A stretch of DNA of 64,000 nucleotides from Dichomitus squalens LYAD-421 SS1 (GCF_000275845.1 NW_006766891.1:954777-1018776); one strand, 5' to 3'. Shown: positions 9,241-22,320, counted from the first letter of the stretch. The notes: generated from the letters alone by a model not told the origin. Numbers and translations: made by a program.

Positions 9241-11605
9241 TCATACGTGTCCTATGCGTTGCGTATACGCGACGATCGGCTCCGAGTCGTCCATTCTCTT
9301 CGCCTCCTCCGTCGAATGCGAGGCCGCCTCCTTCTCCTGCACAACCACCTTCGCCGCGACGCGCCCTTCGCGATCTGGATCGCCAATTTTCGATAGGAAC
9401 AACGTCAACACCAACGCGAGGCCCGACCACGGCACGAGCGAGATGAACGCCCATCGCGTGCCCTGCTGGAACGCGCCCTTGACGAGCTGCTGCACGTCGG
9501 GCGGAAGCGAGCCGATGCTCTGCAGGGACGAGATGCCGGACGACAGGCCGTTCTGCAGGAGCGCGGTATCCGAGGGCGACAGCATGCCCGAATGGGCGAG
9601 CGCGTGGAGCGAATGCGTCACTTTGCCGTTGAGGACGGCACCACATTGCGCGAGGCCGACTGTCCCTCCGAGAGCCCGACTCTGGAGGAGAGGGGATCCG
9701 TAGTGAGTCTCACGAATGGTTCGGGACGTGCGCTCGAAACTTACGAAGAGGTTGAGCGCGGCGACGACAGCGTTGCGATGTTCAGGCTGCGAGAAACGGG
9801 CCTGCACGGCGAGAGGGCCGATGGTCATGCCAACGCCTACGCCAGTCATAACGAGGAAACTGTTGTGACGAGTGAATAGATGCACGTCATCGTGACGGTC
9901 AAAACGGAAACAACACTCACCCGTTGACCTGGCCCTTGTCATTGCGGTCAACGGCCCACGAAACCAAGCCCAGTGCTATGGTGATAATCAAGGTCCCCAG
10001 GACAATGGGCACCTTCGGCTGCCGCAGACGTCTAACCATGACCATCGACGACAGCGAGCCCCCGGCAAGACCGGGCACGAAGTACAGCAATTGGGTCCCC
10101 GCGCCCGTGCCCGACAGCCCGCCGACAATCGTAAAGAAGATCGCGACGAAATAGAACATGACGAGCATGACGAGGCCCGACACGAAGATCGCGTACTGCG
10201 ACACGCACAGGTCAAACGACGTGAACAGCGCGAGCGGGATCATCGGGTCAGTGTTCATGAGCGGGTTGCGGCTCACCCTGCCCACTTCGGCCTTACGCTC
10301 GAGGACGTACTCCCACGCTACCCACGCGACGTACATCACCCCAGAGACGATGAAGCACGCGATGACGCGCGCAGAGGACCACTCGCCCGTGGAGCCCCAG
10401 TTGAGCGCGAGGAGGACGGTGACGCCGCCGCCCATGAACAAGAGCGCGCCAACCCAATCGATGCGCATGAACTTCGTGAAGAACGTCTCGTCCTCGGCTG
10501 AGGTGAACTCGTCCTGGTTGAGTGGGTTGTGGCGGGGCTGGGAGCCCTTGGTGCGGCCGCGGAGGATAATAAAACAAAGGACAATCGCCACAGCGCAGCA
10601 CGGCAAGCTGTAGACAAGTCGAGTTAGCACGGGAGCTAACAGAGTGAAGGAGTAGTGGACGCGTACTTGATAGCGAAGATCCAGCGGAAGGAGACTGTCG
10701 TCAGTGCGCCTCCGATAACGGGACCCACGCAGTACCCGATCGTGAACAGGAAGAATAGCATGGACTGTTGCAAGTTATTGTCGTCCAGGGAGCGGGAATC
10801 TGACAGGATGATACGGACCACCTAGTAGGAATTGACTCTTCACTAACCTCGTATCGTCCATGATCATGATGCGCTTACCGCCATCATACCACCCGCACCG
10901 ATACCTGCAATACCACGACCGACAAGCATTGTAGCCATGTTCTGCGCTCCCGTGCTGATCGCGCTGCCGACAGTAAAGAGAAGCAGGGCAAACTGGAGCG
11001 ACCAATGACGGCCCCAGACGTCGGCTAGTGAGGCGAATAACGGGAGGGAGACAGTGGAAGTGAGCAGGTAGACTGTCCCGATGTAGCTTTGAAGGTCAAC
11101 GCGGTTGAAGACGGACTACGCAGAGCGATAAGCATTGCAATGCGATGGGAGATTCGGAGGGCGAATCACGTACGGCAATATGCACCTGTGCCGTGGCGAC
11201 AACTAAGAAAGCTCAATCTATGAACTCCGGGTACTTCCTGAGAGGCGACGTGCCTGTGTAGTCCAGCGTCTCAAAGACTACGGGAACCAAGAGCGCCGCA
11301 AATAGCATAAGCTTCCATTTGATTGCTGTGGAGACATGAAAGCCCCATTTCGACTTTGGATGTGAGGCAGAGTCCATGGGCTTGAGGGTAGCCCGAGCGT
11401 TCGCGTCTGCACCATTGTCGGCGGGTGAAGGGAGACCTGCAGCCTCAGCCTCTTCAGCGGCCTTTGCCTTCCTCCGCTTTTCCCTGATGTACTTGTAAGC
11501 GAGATACATCAGAGTGAGAATGGCAGAAGAGTCAAGAACAGAATGCAGAAGGGTTCGATAGCAAAGGGAGTACAGGATAATGAGAAGGACTGCAAGGGGG
11601 GACAA
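9241..11605 (-). CDS. MFS multidrug transporter, DHA2-like, 14 membrane segments
   Basis: The minus-strand start at 11605 leads to one N-terminal hydrophobic segment, a basic/Ala-rich linker (REKRRKAKAAEEAEAAG), and then the MFS core. That core shows FETLDYTVVATAQ, followed by SVFNRVDLQSYIG, LADVWGRHW, GRGIAGIGAGG, and a later hydrophilic loop plus transmembrane half. About seven exons are needed. The first junction uses a GC donor (11253-11252) with TAG acceptor, giving phase closure and restoring the family motif. The C-terminus is SEPIVAYTQRIGHV at 9241. The family exports small molecules by proton antiport at the plasma or vacuolar membrane; the substrate is unknown. Many relatives are linked to drug or toxin resistance. 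Confidence 0.88.
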
Positions 11606-14358
11606 AGCTGGTCTCAGGAGTCTTTATATTGGGGCGAGGGGAAAGCACCATGGATAGCAGATCGATCTGACCAGGAGAGAGATGGATTGCTATGGCGTGG
11701 ACGTGCCCTCGGCGTTGGATTGACATACCCGAACCGGCTGCGGTCCAATGTGGGCGTTTCACTTTCACTTCGTAGATTAAATTCCTTTACAGAGCATTGG
11801 ACTCGTGTGCTCACCAATTATATAGCTCGATCGTCTGAGAAAGTAAAGATTAGTCTCTAGAGCTCGTCATTGTTCCTCACACCGTCCTCTTCTGTAGACT
11901 CGATGAGGCACCTAAGAACTCCGGATCCACGGCAGAGAAGCGTTATCGTACAATCTTTTACTTCTGTCGTCAACCTTGATCAGAGTGTCCTTGTACGAGG
12001 ATGCGTCGGGATTCGCGATGATATGTCAGTGGCGATGTGTCCCAGACACTGTCTGTACTGCGTGCGGGTGTTTTACTGGCGGGTGTTTTACTGGCGGGTG
12101 CTTTTGCAACGAGAATTTTCTCCCGTGGCTGCGCCGCAGTGAGCGCCAGGGAAATAGGCGTCTCATTGGATGCGGGCGCTACCTTAGCGGCAATGAACAC
12201 CGTAACCACTTCCTGCACGTACGACAATCCATCCTCACAAGGCTTTCCACAGTCCCCGCATCATGACCGACTCCCACGCCGTGCTCTTCAAGGGAGCTCT
12301 GCCAGGCCTTTTGATCTCTGACTTCTCCCTGTTGTAACAACCTCAACGATCTGCTTGCGTTGCGACGCGCGCTATGGCAGGCGGGAACTAAGAGCTCGAG
12401 TCGACGTCAGCCCTCTAAAGCGGACTGCATCCCCTTTCGTGTGGGTTTCACTGGGTTTGGACGATGGCCAAGTCGTTTAGCCTCTCACTTCTTGGAATAA
12501 TCAGATGATGTTTCGCCGTACGTCCTGCATCACAATGCTTCCTGCTTGTACCTCAGTTTGTACCCTTCCAACGTCTTTGCGGCGCACGCAGTTCTCACCG
12601 ACCCACCAATGTGATGACTATGGTAGAAAGCATCTCATACTTATGCGCGGCGTCCAATCTTGGTGCCATTATTCTTGCCCACACCGAGCGCCAGAAGTGT
12701 TCGACATTGATTTCTGTGAATGCTAATCATACTAGAGATCAATGACACAGTTCACCGTGTTAAGCAGTGTATACACAATCCTTCATAATTCATCAGCTTC
12801 CTGCGGCTTCTCTTCGACCTAATGCTGTCGACTGGCCTATGGCTGTTTGACGTCTCCGCGACGCCCTTCACGGGCCGTGTCTTCATCGTGCTCAGACTCA
12901 TTGGAGCCATCCCGATCCTGTACAATTGGAGATACTAACTATTCATGGTCCTCACGCCTTTGCATGCGGTGAGCAAGCCGAGTCAGTACTCATTGTAATG
13001 CCCATACTCATCTCTTGCTCAGGTATGTCTAACTCTCGCATGGGTCCTGGCCAACCTCGGCTGCAGACAACACCTTCAAGCGTAGAACTCGCGTCGCGGC
13101 CGGACTCTTCTCTTCTCGGCCTCTCACATACCTGCTCGCGTAGACGCAATCTTTGCGGCCAGGGACACCATCATCGTCAATGTCTGCATCTTGACGAAAT
13201 CTCGGCATCCTCGACCTGCCCCCAGCCCCGTAATCTTTGCCTTCCTCTTCAAATAGTGCGGGGCCTACCAGGCTGCGTTCAATGTCCATGTCATGGAGGT
13301 CCCTCGATGTAGAAAATCTCGTCGCGGAGGAGTCGACAAAGGATGCAGCTTGCGCTAATGGGGCTGCCCCAATGCATAGGGAGGTCCTCCGTGGGCAGTA
13401 CCCTATTGCACAGCTGACGGTGACCATAGCTGGCGTTGGGCCGCAGTGAATCTGATATGAAGGACTGAATGCTTCCAAATCGCCGCTCATTCGATCCATC
13501 GCTCCATTGCACCCTCTTCTGTTTGATAGTATCTTCATCGGACACTTCCACGGAAGATTTTGGGAAGCTGAATGACTGAGTGAGTTCGATATCTTTTGGT
13601 GCAGTTGAGTGTCGTCCTTGCGATTTGCGCAGGTACTCCGAATCCCTGGCACCGAACGCCCTAAATAGTTGAGGCAACGCACACGGCCTGCGGCATATCC
13701 CGTCCAGGCCCAGTATTGCGGCTCACATGTCCTCTTCCGTCAGCTCGGTTGCTGTTCAACATCGGTAGGCTGTACATGGAACGGGACCGAAGGGGGATGC
13801 AATTGGGTTCATATGGCGGAGCAGGGGCAACGTTGCGACTGCCAGCTTGCACTTACGGGCGGTCGAGCTGGATTGGCGTTGATGGGGCCCTCAATCCATC
13901 ATTCAACGGTTGTCAGAGTCGACCGACTCTTCTCGATGCATCGTTTTGGGCTTCTGCCTGCCCTGGTGCTGGCGTTCTTTTCGCTTCCCTAGGTTGTCCC
14001 GGGGGGAGGTCATTGCGCCACCGATGTCCTATCGTGTGTGTATTGAACTCTTACCTGGTGCGATCTGTTGAGAATTGATGCAGCGGCCGACTCGCTCCAT
14101 ATGCTCGTCCACATATGGCACCAAATTTCCTGCGATCAGAACGTCAGTGCGCTATGAGCTGTATCCCTCCAGCGTCCTTAACTGATGGATCACCGAGCTG
14201 GTTGCACTGGAAGGCGAAGTAGACTGGGAGCGAATCATAGGACCGCAGTGGGCTGCAAGGATAAATAGACTTATGACTCCGGGGTTCTCAGCAGAACTAT
14301 TCCTTCCAAAGGCCTGGATTCTCCTCCACTTTGAGCACACTCCGAGAAGGAGCTCAGA
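11606..14358. other. Long intergenic region, no confident gene
   Basis: About 2.7 kb between the MFS start and the second DUF6533 gene. Open frames around 13.0-13.7 kb (minus) and 12.8-12.9 kb (plus, ending ILYNWRY) have no recognisable domain and composition unlike the neighbouring genes. A 15-bp tandem repeat is listed separately. Confidence 0.45.
12066..12100. repeat. 15-bp tandem repeat, about 2.3 copies
   Basis: GGGTGTTTTACTGGC occurs at 12066-12080 and 12081-12095, followed by a partial third copy. The sequence is simple and no function is apparent. Confidence 0.8.
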
Positions 14359-16027
14359 ATGACCGGCGATCCGAAATCTCAGGCAATCATAGCTGCAGCG
14401 AGGTGGGTATCGCATTCTGTCGCGTTCATACATTCTAACCAGTGACTTCAGGGCTGCAACCTTGAGCAGCTATTGTAGTAATGCCGCCACAGGTATGTGC
14501 GCTCTCGAAGCAATCAATACTCCGTGACCTGTGGAGCACACTCATATCGATGATTCAGCCTTATTGCTTTACGACTACCTCATGACTCTCAATAGCGAGG
14601 TCATGCTCTTCTGGCTGCCACACCAGGTCAATGGAGCTACGGCATTATTCCTTCTGAACCGATACATCTCCCTTGCGGCACAGCTATTAGCTTGTATGCC
14701 CGTTCCTTCGTCATTTCAGGTGTGTTGCTCCCCGTCATGAAGTTGCCGCTTTGTTGCTCAGGATTCTGGCAGAGGTACATGAGTCCTGGACAAGCTTGAA
14801 TGGTAGTCTGACACCGCTCAGCGCTGTTGCAGGATATGTCGCTTTCTACGTGATGCAGTCTTTGCAGTATTTCCCTTGGGCCGGTACGCACATTGCTGCC
14901 CGCCTCGCATCAGAAATTTTGACAATTATCCTCTTCATCATATAGCTTTCTCGGCACTTAGAATGCACGCATTGTACCCCGGTCGGTACAGATGGATAGT
15001 CTCAGCCACTGTCTTCGCCCTTGCCTTGGTGCCTCTCGTCATCAATATGGCTGTGAGTAGACCAGATATGAGCCTTTTCTGGCGACCTTCTCACAGAGCT
15101 CTTGACATAGTGCAACATACGCTTTATCTCCTATGCGAACGATCCCGGGAAAGGCGTCATAGTAGTTGAAACATTATCGCGGGTGATGTTTCGGAAGTGA
15201 GTCCACTTGGTATCGCTTTCCATTGAACGTTGTCTCATATCGTGAATGACAATGACAGATGTAAGTAGACGATTCAAAATGTCAAGAGGCCTCCAGACGT
15301 TCTCATCCTGATGCCGGGCTATCACAGTGACCGTCGCCTCGCGGGTTTCTCTGTGTTGCGCCGATCTACTGGTTTTATGCGTTACGTGGTACCGAACACA
15401 CGAGACAGTGAAGATGTCTCGACATGTTGCCAGCCAGGACAAAAGAAGCTTCTCGAGCATCCTTCTCCGTGACGGTGCGTGTTCTGTTCGCAAGATCCAT
15501 GCCCCGCACTGAGGATCTTGTGATCGACTTTGATAGGCACAACCTACTTTTTGTAAGCCGACGTCGTAAATCCGGACTCACGCCGTATCTGAATTCATCA
15601 ATAATGACAGCACGCTACTTATCCTAAGCATCCTGCATGTGGTTTTCACTGTGGATTCGGTGAGTTGAAAGCCCGGCTTCATGCATAGCAATCTCACAGC
15701 GTTCAGATCGCTACTAACGAAGTAGGGGTTGCGAGCGTATTACCCCTATTTGAGGAACCGTACGTCCTAAATCGATCCACAGGCTGGATCACTTGCTGAC
15801 ATGTACTGCATAGGCTCACCTCCATACTTACTTGGAGGTTCCTTATCAATCTGCAAAAGGCCAAGAACAGGCTGGCTAGCTCTTCCCGCTCGATGGCACA
15901 GATGTCGGACCCGTGCTTCGTATTGCAACCACCCGTAGCCGATAACCTCGACGGGTTCATTGGATCACTCGGAACCAGGCTCATATTTCATGAAAATACC
16001 GAAGACGAGGACATGAGCCAGTACTAG
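14359..16027 (+). CDS. DUF6533 domain multipass membrane protein (paralog 2)
   Basis: Start ATG at 14359; exon 1 (14359-14402, 44 nt) and exon 2 (14452-14492) join in phase into exon 3 (14559-14719). Exon 3 encodes LLLYDYLMTLNSEVMLFW and LFLLNRYISL, the DUF6533 signature. Later exons give VMQSLQYFPWA, FSALRMHALYPGR plus a helix, a segment CADLLVLCVTWYRT, a block SFSSILLRDG and ILHVVFTVDS. The final exon has ILTWRFLINLQKAKN and FIGSLGTRLIF, ending TAG at 16025-16027. The order of helices and the tail are as in other DUF6533 proteins, whose function is unknown. Like paralog 1, the join after exon 3 is not resolved by a canonical intron. Confidence 0.72.
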
Positions 16028-16266
16028 GCCCCTTGTGGGTTTCGAATCCTTGGGAAACGCTGTGTAGGCTTTGGTGTTAACCGCTTCCTTGCATCGTTAC
16101 GTAATTGCCACACAGAGCATCACTTCTAGGTCGGCTGTAGTGTATGATGCTTGCCTCATGTATACAGTATGCTTGCTAATGCACTATATCCCCGCCTGGA
16201 TGCGCGGACCAAACTGATACTACCGTGAATGGCATGCGGATATCGTAGAAGAGGAGCTGCCGATCA

Positions 16267-18395
16267 CTAGTACCTCCCGCGACGCGATCCACCGCCGTAC
16301 CCACCACCACCATCCTTATGTCCACCGTCGCGATGCCCGCCACGGCCCCACCTCCTACCACGACCACCTCTACTACTTTCAACCCCATCAGGCTCCCCGC
16401 CGCCATGACCGAACATGTCCTCCTGCGATGGCAGCGGGCCGCTCTGCCGACCCAGCACAGGCCCGGCGGAAGCCGACCCTCCGTCTGACCCACCAAGCCC
16501 CGGGATCCCCCCACCAAGGCCGGGAATCATGTCCTCGCCCGTGTCCATCGCGTTAAGCTGCCCGCCATTCGGCGGGTATCCGCCACTATACGACGCCGAG
16601 GTGGCCATCGCGTCGCGCCCGTCTTCCTCCTTCCCGCCCCACCAGCCGCCTCCGCCTCCGCCCATGCCGAATCCAGGCACCATCGCGTCCTCGTCCTCGT
16701 CCTGCCCCGAGGTGTCTATGATCTCTGGAGGCTTCTCGCCTCCCCCGGAGAAGACGGACGAGGCGTCGCCTGGGCGCTCGCGGCACCAGAAGCGCGTGGT
16801 GTGGTCGTTGGACGCGCTGACGAGGATGTGGCCGAGCGGGTGGAAGGTGAGGGCCCAGACGTTGGAGTCGTGCGCCTGCGAGAGGGTAGCACGGGGTCCG
16901 GGCTGTTCGGCAAGGATCTGGGATGCGGGGGGCTCGGAGGAAGACGAGATGTCCCAGTGAAGTATTGCGCCTTCTGAACCGCCGGAGACGAGCACTGGAT
17001 GGACAGGGTGCCACGTAACCGCTAGCGGCACAGTGATACGTGAGCGGATACACGAAAGGGTGATAGGCGAGGGGGAGACATACAGCAGACTTCCTTCTTA
17101 TGTCCCTTCAGCAGGCGGAGCTCTTTCATGGCACGGATGTCGAAGACGCGGACGGTTTGATCCCTAGACGCGCTGGCTACAAGATCACCATTTGGTGACC
17201 AAGCAAGAGCCTGGACGGTATTTTTGTGATAGTGCCTATAGGGGACGCCTTTAGAATATCGATGGTGATGAACGCCCACCCTACGTACAGGGTAGAGAGA
17301 ACAGTCCCTGTCCTCGGGTCCCAGAACTTGATCATGTTGTCCTTGCTACCCGACACCAGAAGACCCTTCGTAGGATGCCATTCGACGCACTTCACGTCCC
17401 AGCCATGACCTGTCGCCATGTCATCAGTGACGTAGGCTAGACACTGGCGGTAGTTCATGCTCACCTGTTAGTGTTCGCTCGGCTCGCTGCTCCTCGAAAG
17501 ACCACAGCCTGATTGTAGAATCATCACTCGCAGTAGCAAACCGGTTGTCGTCCGGACTGAAGCTAAGCCCACGGATGGCTTCTCGATGCCCTGTCCACTG
17601 TGTCAGGTTGTTCATGTTCGGCTGGAAGTACTTGATGACGCCGTTCTGGTCCGCGGATGCGAGGAACGCTCCCGAATGCGTGAACTGCATCGCTCGGACA
17701 GCCGAATCGTGTGCTTGCAGGATGGTCTCGAAGTTGAAGGTCAGTCCGTTCCACAGCGTGAATTCGCCACTCGTAGAGCCCGTCAGTATTCGCCGTGCTT
17801 CTGGCGTCCACTATGGTGTCTTCAGCCTCGACAAATGCACGGAGAGAACTAGCATTGTAGAAGGAACTGACCACTACGCAGTTGACTGGGCACCTGATCT
17901 TGTTGGTGGATGTATGCACGAACTTAGTGCACAAAGACGTTGAGGGGTTGTCAGGGTATGCCTTTGGCGGCAGGAGCTGCACACGAGATATATTGAGTCT
18001 CTGTACTCCGTACATGCCCAATGTTCCATCCCTACATCGATGATATACGGCGGTGCTGGCCTCAAGTGAGGCACGTACGTCGAGTTCAACCGCATTTTAC
18101 GCAACTATGCGCCAGCTCCTGAGTAACGCTGGCATGCGAGCATATGTGCGCAACTCACCAGAGCCCACCTTCCCATAGAGCCGCCATAGTCGACCGTCCT
18201 TCGCGGACGGACCTTCTTCACGGGCTTGCCATCTGCCTGCTGTCTTGCCATATCCATCTCGAGCGCTCGAGGGTCCTCAATGGGTGGTGGGTTTGGGATC
18301 TCGAGGTCGCGCTTGGGAGTCCATCCCATCTTAGGCGCAGCTGGTGGAAGAGCGCGAGAAGGCAGGAGCATAGGCAAGGGGTCAACTGAAGTCAT
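16267..18395 (-). CDS. PFS2: Polyadenylation factor subunit Pfs2 (WDR33-type WD40 protein)
   Basis: The start at 18395 ([12 protein letters not shown]) precedes the family's N-terminal motif [13 protein letters not shown]. Exons then give [29 protein letters not shown], and about seven WD40 repeats: [29 protein letters not shown], [45 protein letters not shown]. The C-terminus is a long Gly-rich, Met/Asp tail turning into RGG-like repeats ([17 protein letters not shown]) ending at 16267. Pfs2/WDR33 is a core scaffold of the cleavage and polyadenylation complex and in animals contacts the AAUAAA signal. Six or so short introns are needed. The RGG tail is longer than in yeast Pfs2 and is common in filamentous fungi. 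Confidence 0.92.
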
Positions 18396-19023
18396 AACAG
18401 TAAGATACTCAAGGTCAGTCTGCCCTTATCCAAGTCCTTGATGTCACAGTGTTCGAACACAGTGATACTGCGCCGTGGAACGATGGTGGGTTCGAGAGAC
18501 AAGATGACGGACAGATGGTGGTTGCATTGAACAACCTAGTCCTGAACGGGACCCCGGGAACCCGCCTCTCCACAATTGAAAATCATATACGCATGCGCAC
18601 AGGCTACATACATGCATGAGGGGCAATTACGCACAATACGATCTCCAGTCCTGGAACAGTTTTGTAGGATGAGTTGACTGTTCTGCCGTCGCGGTCTAGT
18701 ACAGACACAAAATTGGGCACAAGAGCGCCCTAGCTCTGCGATACTCATAAGTAGATCAAAGGAACAGGAACACAAAAGCCTGCGGCCACCATCACTCGTG
18801 AGGTTTAGCAGCATGGGCGGGAGAGAAAATTGGAATCTACAGACTAGCCAGAAGAAATTACAAGGGGAAACCACAAGAATTAGGTGTTGTAACGAATGCA
18901 TTGAGTTGAATCTGCGTTAATGCTCCCCAAACTCTTGCCACTCCTACTGAAGGCAACCAAACTGAAAGTCTCGCAGCGTCATGTATACTATACCTCACAC
19001 CATCTGTATTATGAACGTTTTAT
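18396..19023. other. Intergenic
   Basis: Contains the Pfs2 promoter region. No gene recognised. Confidence 0.5.
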
Positions 19024-19560
19024 TCAGAACGCTTGACTTGCGGCACACACCGAAGCGGCCTGCACCTCAGCCAAATCTCTGGAAAGCTTGTCCTCTACTA
19101 TGACATAGGGATTCTCGATGCCGTGAGCGGTGCATCTAGCTGGGTCTAAAGCTCTAGGTCTCGTCGGAGGCGCAGCACCTTTTTTCTTGACAAGATCCTG
19201 GAAGAGCCGACGAAGGAACCGGACAACAACACGTGTTTCTCAGTCCCGCGCTCGAATCTCTTCAAGGCTCTTATGAGTCTCTTCTCCTTGTTGGGTCTTC
19301 GGCCTGAGCCAGCTTGTCGTCGAAGGAATATTGTGCATTTTCGAATGAATGACCATATAGACTAAGATCTGCTCCAAAAGAATCGATGGGGCAGCGACTG
19401 CCTGACGCGATAGGAACTTGACTGTTCCCCGTCCTCGGTAGTAAACTTTATGGGCATTGGAGGATGTGTGGATCGTGATGTTAGCCTATGGCACGTCGAG
19501 CTTCTCGGACTGATAGACAGTTAGCAGAACAACATTGAAGTGAACAGTATTAGGCATCAT
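19024..19560 (-). pseudogene. Degenerate open frame with two in-frame stops
   Basis: Read from ATG at 19560, one minus-strand frame stays open for about 178 codons to TGA at 19024-19026, apart from a TAG and a TGA inside. The composition looks protein-like, with segments such as VVRFLRRLFQDLVKKKGAA and NPYVIVEDKLSRDLAEVQAA. I do not recognise the family. It may be a decayed gene, or chance in a long intergenic stretch. Confidence 0.35.
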
Positions 19561-19917
19561 CTTGGTGGAAGGCCTCAATATGTGTTCGTGGCCGCGGCAA
19601 GCTGATTTGCGCTAGCAAATTGACTAGTAATCGACAGGGAGGTGAGACGTATGGCGCTATCTGGGCAATGTCTCATGATAGTACATGCAAGTCAGAGGAC
19701 GGAAAGAAAGAAACGACGCTGCAACAAGGCGGTTGAATCTGCTTGAAAGCTGTATTCGTGTGCAGCACTGCAGACACACAACCAATTCAGCTTTTGAATC
19801 CGGGGTAGATGCCGATTGATCCGGACTACTCTTCTTAGGGAGCGCCCATGCTACATAGCCAAACGCGGACCCGGAGCGGCACACCGGCTAGCCCTCTCTT
19901 AGCTTTCGACTACCACC
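19561..19917. other. Promoter region of the RBR ligase
   Basis: No gene seen. It precedes the ATG at 19918, which has a good context (CCACCATG). Confidence 0.5.
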
Positions 19918-21965
19918 ATGTCTGACTACTCCGACGACGCTGGTAGCGACTACTATGACTCGGATGGCTCGGTGATAGATGTGTGTACTCTTCGCTTTCG
20001 AACGACACCGCAAAACTCACTGTCTCTGCATCTAAGGGTACCAATGATTCCGACTACGACGACGAGCCCATGATCCCTCAGTCGAAGGGCAAAGGCAAGA
20101 GCCGAGATGTTGAAAGCAAGTCCCTCTCAGCAGCGCAGCTTCAAGAGCTCGTCGACATTGACATCAACCACGTAGCTAGCATAACCGGTCTAGAGGTGCA
20201 TTACTCTTCTGTGTTTCTACTTATCCCTACTCTGGTTAACTGTCGTTCGAATCTCCTATGAAATATTTCCCTTTGTTCTACTCTTGTCCTCGTGAGGTGC
20301 TCTTAGACCCCCATCGTATCCGTCCTTCTTCGCCACTTCAACTGGAATTATGACCGTCTCATGGAGAGATTCCTCGAGTCCGCAGACCGTGTGCTGCAGG
20401 ATGCCGGTGAGCCTACGCCGGCACACGACTCGATGGACGTAACACCGCGCCCCACCAAACGTGCCCGGCTGGAGTCTCCTTTCCCGCCACCATCTGACTT
20501 CTTGTGCCCGGTCTGCTGCGACGACGCGCCTCCGGCCGTTTTCCGTATGAGGTGCAATCACTCGTTCTGCAAGCCATGCTGGCAGGAATACGTCATCTCG
20601 AAGATCAAGGACGAAGGTCAGTGCACGTTCGCGTGCATGCATGACGACTGCAAAGCGATCGTCGACGGGCCATCCATCGCCAAGCTGGTAGAGCCCAGCG
20701 TGAACGAACGGTTGGTCCCTGCTTCCCGCGCATATCTCTTCGGTGGCGGGCTGACACGCTAACGCGCCACATTGCTAGCTATGAGGAACTCGTCCGACAG
20801 TCCTACGTTCAGGCGCACCCCCAACTCCGCTTCTGCCCCCACCCAGGCTGCCCGCAGACGGTCTCCTGCACGTCAGCGAACAAGTCATCGCTGACCACAG
20901 TCGTTCCCACCGTCAAGTGCGCCTCGGGCCACGCCTTCTGCTTTGGCTGCGGCCTCGACTCGGATCACCGGCCCATCATATGCAAGTTGGTCAAGAGCTG
21001 GCTCAAGAACGCACGTGAAGATGCCGGCACGTCGCAGTGGATCAAGGCGAACACGCGGACGTGCCCGAAGTGCGAAAACAACATCGAGAAGAACGGCGGA
21101 TGCAAGTGAGTAAGCTCAAGCTCCCCCATCTCCACCATCTGCGTGTGAACCCGCGCGGTGTATGCTGACATACTGCCCCATGGGTCAGCCGTATTTTGTG
21201 CCGACATTGTAACTATCAGTTCTGCTGGCTGTGCATGAAGAACTGGGACGTCCATGGGTACAACAATGAGGTTTGCAACGCGTGGAAAGAGCCCGAGCCA
21301 GATGAGATGAAGACGACGGCGAAGCAGAATCTGGACAAGTGGCTGTTCTATTTCGATCGGTTCAACAATCATGAGATCTCCGCGCGCCTAGACGAGGAGC
21401 TGTGCGCCCGCACGGAAGAGAAGATGGTTGAGTGGCAGAAGACGAGCAAACTGTCGTGGATTGAGGTGCGTGTGCCATTGCTCGCTTACTCATGTGGCAT
21501 GCGAAAGTACGGACACGACGAGCTGACCTAGATTCCGCACTTTAAGTCTACGTTCATGCACGATGCCGTGGACGAGCTGACTCGATGTCGCGTGAACCTC
21601 AAGTGGTCGTATGCCATGGCCTACTTCCTCGCGCCAGGGAATGACAAGGAAATCTTCGAGGCAATCCAAGCGTACGCACATCGATCTTCGTCGCTCATGT
21701 GTTGGCATTGACATGCATTCTCAGGGATTTGGAGAAAGCCGTGGAAGACCTATCACAGCTGCTCGAAGAGCCAGTGGAGGCAGACAGCGTTAAGACCCTC
21801 CGGCAACGCATGCTGGACAAAACGGTGTGTGTATTGTCTTTGAAGCTTGACAATATGCTCACGGCGACTCAGGTCTACGTCCGTGGTCGGCACGAGATCC
21901 TACTGCAGGATACCGCCGAAGGCCTAGAGCAGGGTCGCTGGAATTGGATTGAACCCGCAGACTGA
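19918..21965 (+). CDS. Ariadne-type RBR E3 ubiquitin ligase
   Basis: Eight exons (19918-19980, 20037-20195, 20307-20710, 20779-21105, 21189-21465, 21532-21671, 21725-21824, 21873-21965) sum to 521 codons with every phase closing, giving 520 residues. The acidic N-terminus MSDYSDDAGSDYYDSDGS and a UBA-like region lead into RING1 (FLCPVCCDD...CNHSFCKPCW). An IBR follows (FCPHPGCPQ...CASGHAFCFGCG), then RING2 (CPKCENNIEKNGGCN...CRHC...FCWLC) and an Ariadne domain with KWSYAMAYFL. RBR ligases pass ubiquitin through a RING2 cysteine, here the GGC of NGGCN. The residue two after it, His in HHARI and parkin, reads as Arg here (GGCNRILC). Length is close to HHARI (about 557). Likely partners are UbcH7-class E2s and cullin-RING complexes, by homology. 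Confidence 0.93.
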
Positions 21966-22320
21966 GCATGTCCGTTCGTCACATGAGCACTACAGATGTT
22001 GTTCTCAGGATGCAGTATCAAAGCTCGCAGCGGAACCTTAAACCAGGAATTGTACCATAACACGCATTACCGTAGCGGAGCACGTCATTGCAGTGTCGAC
22101 AATGGTGACTGAGAGCAACGGCGGGATAAAGACAAGTCACGCTTGTGTGTTCAGTGTTGGGCAATCTGAAGATGCACCACGAAAAGGGCTGGGATAGCGT
22201 GATAAAGCGGTGATGGTGAGGCGCGCAAAGATTACACATTAGGTAGGATACAGCGTGGATGAAGCACAGACCACAATGTGTTCGCAGTTGCAGGCAGATG
22301 TCCCTTGACACTCCCGACAT
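21966..22320. other. Intergenic between convergent genes
   Basis: Holds the 3' ends of the RBR ligase gene and COX17, which converge. Nothing else seen. Confidence 0.5.

Noticed and set aside
13029..13682. 217-residue minus-strand open frame
   Set aside because: No domain, and two overlapping frames are open. Probably chance.
16021..16060. tRNA-like T-arm (TTTCGAATCC)
   Set aside because: No matching acceptor, D or anticodon stems nearby. No tRNA gene could be supported anywhere in the window.
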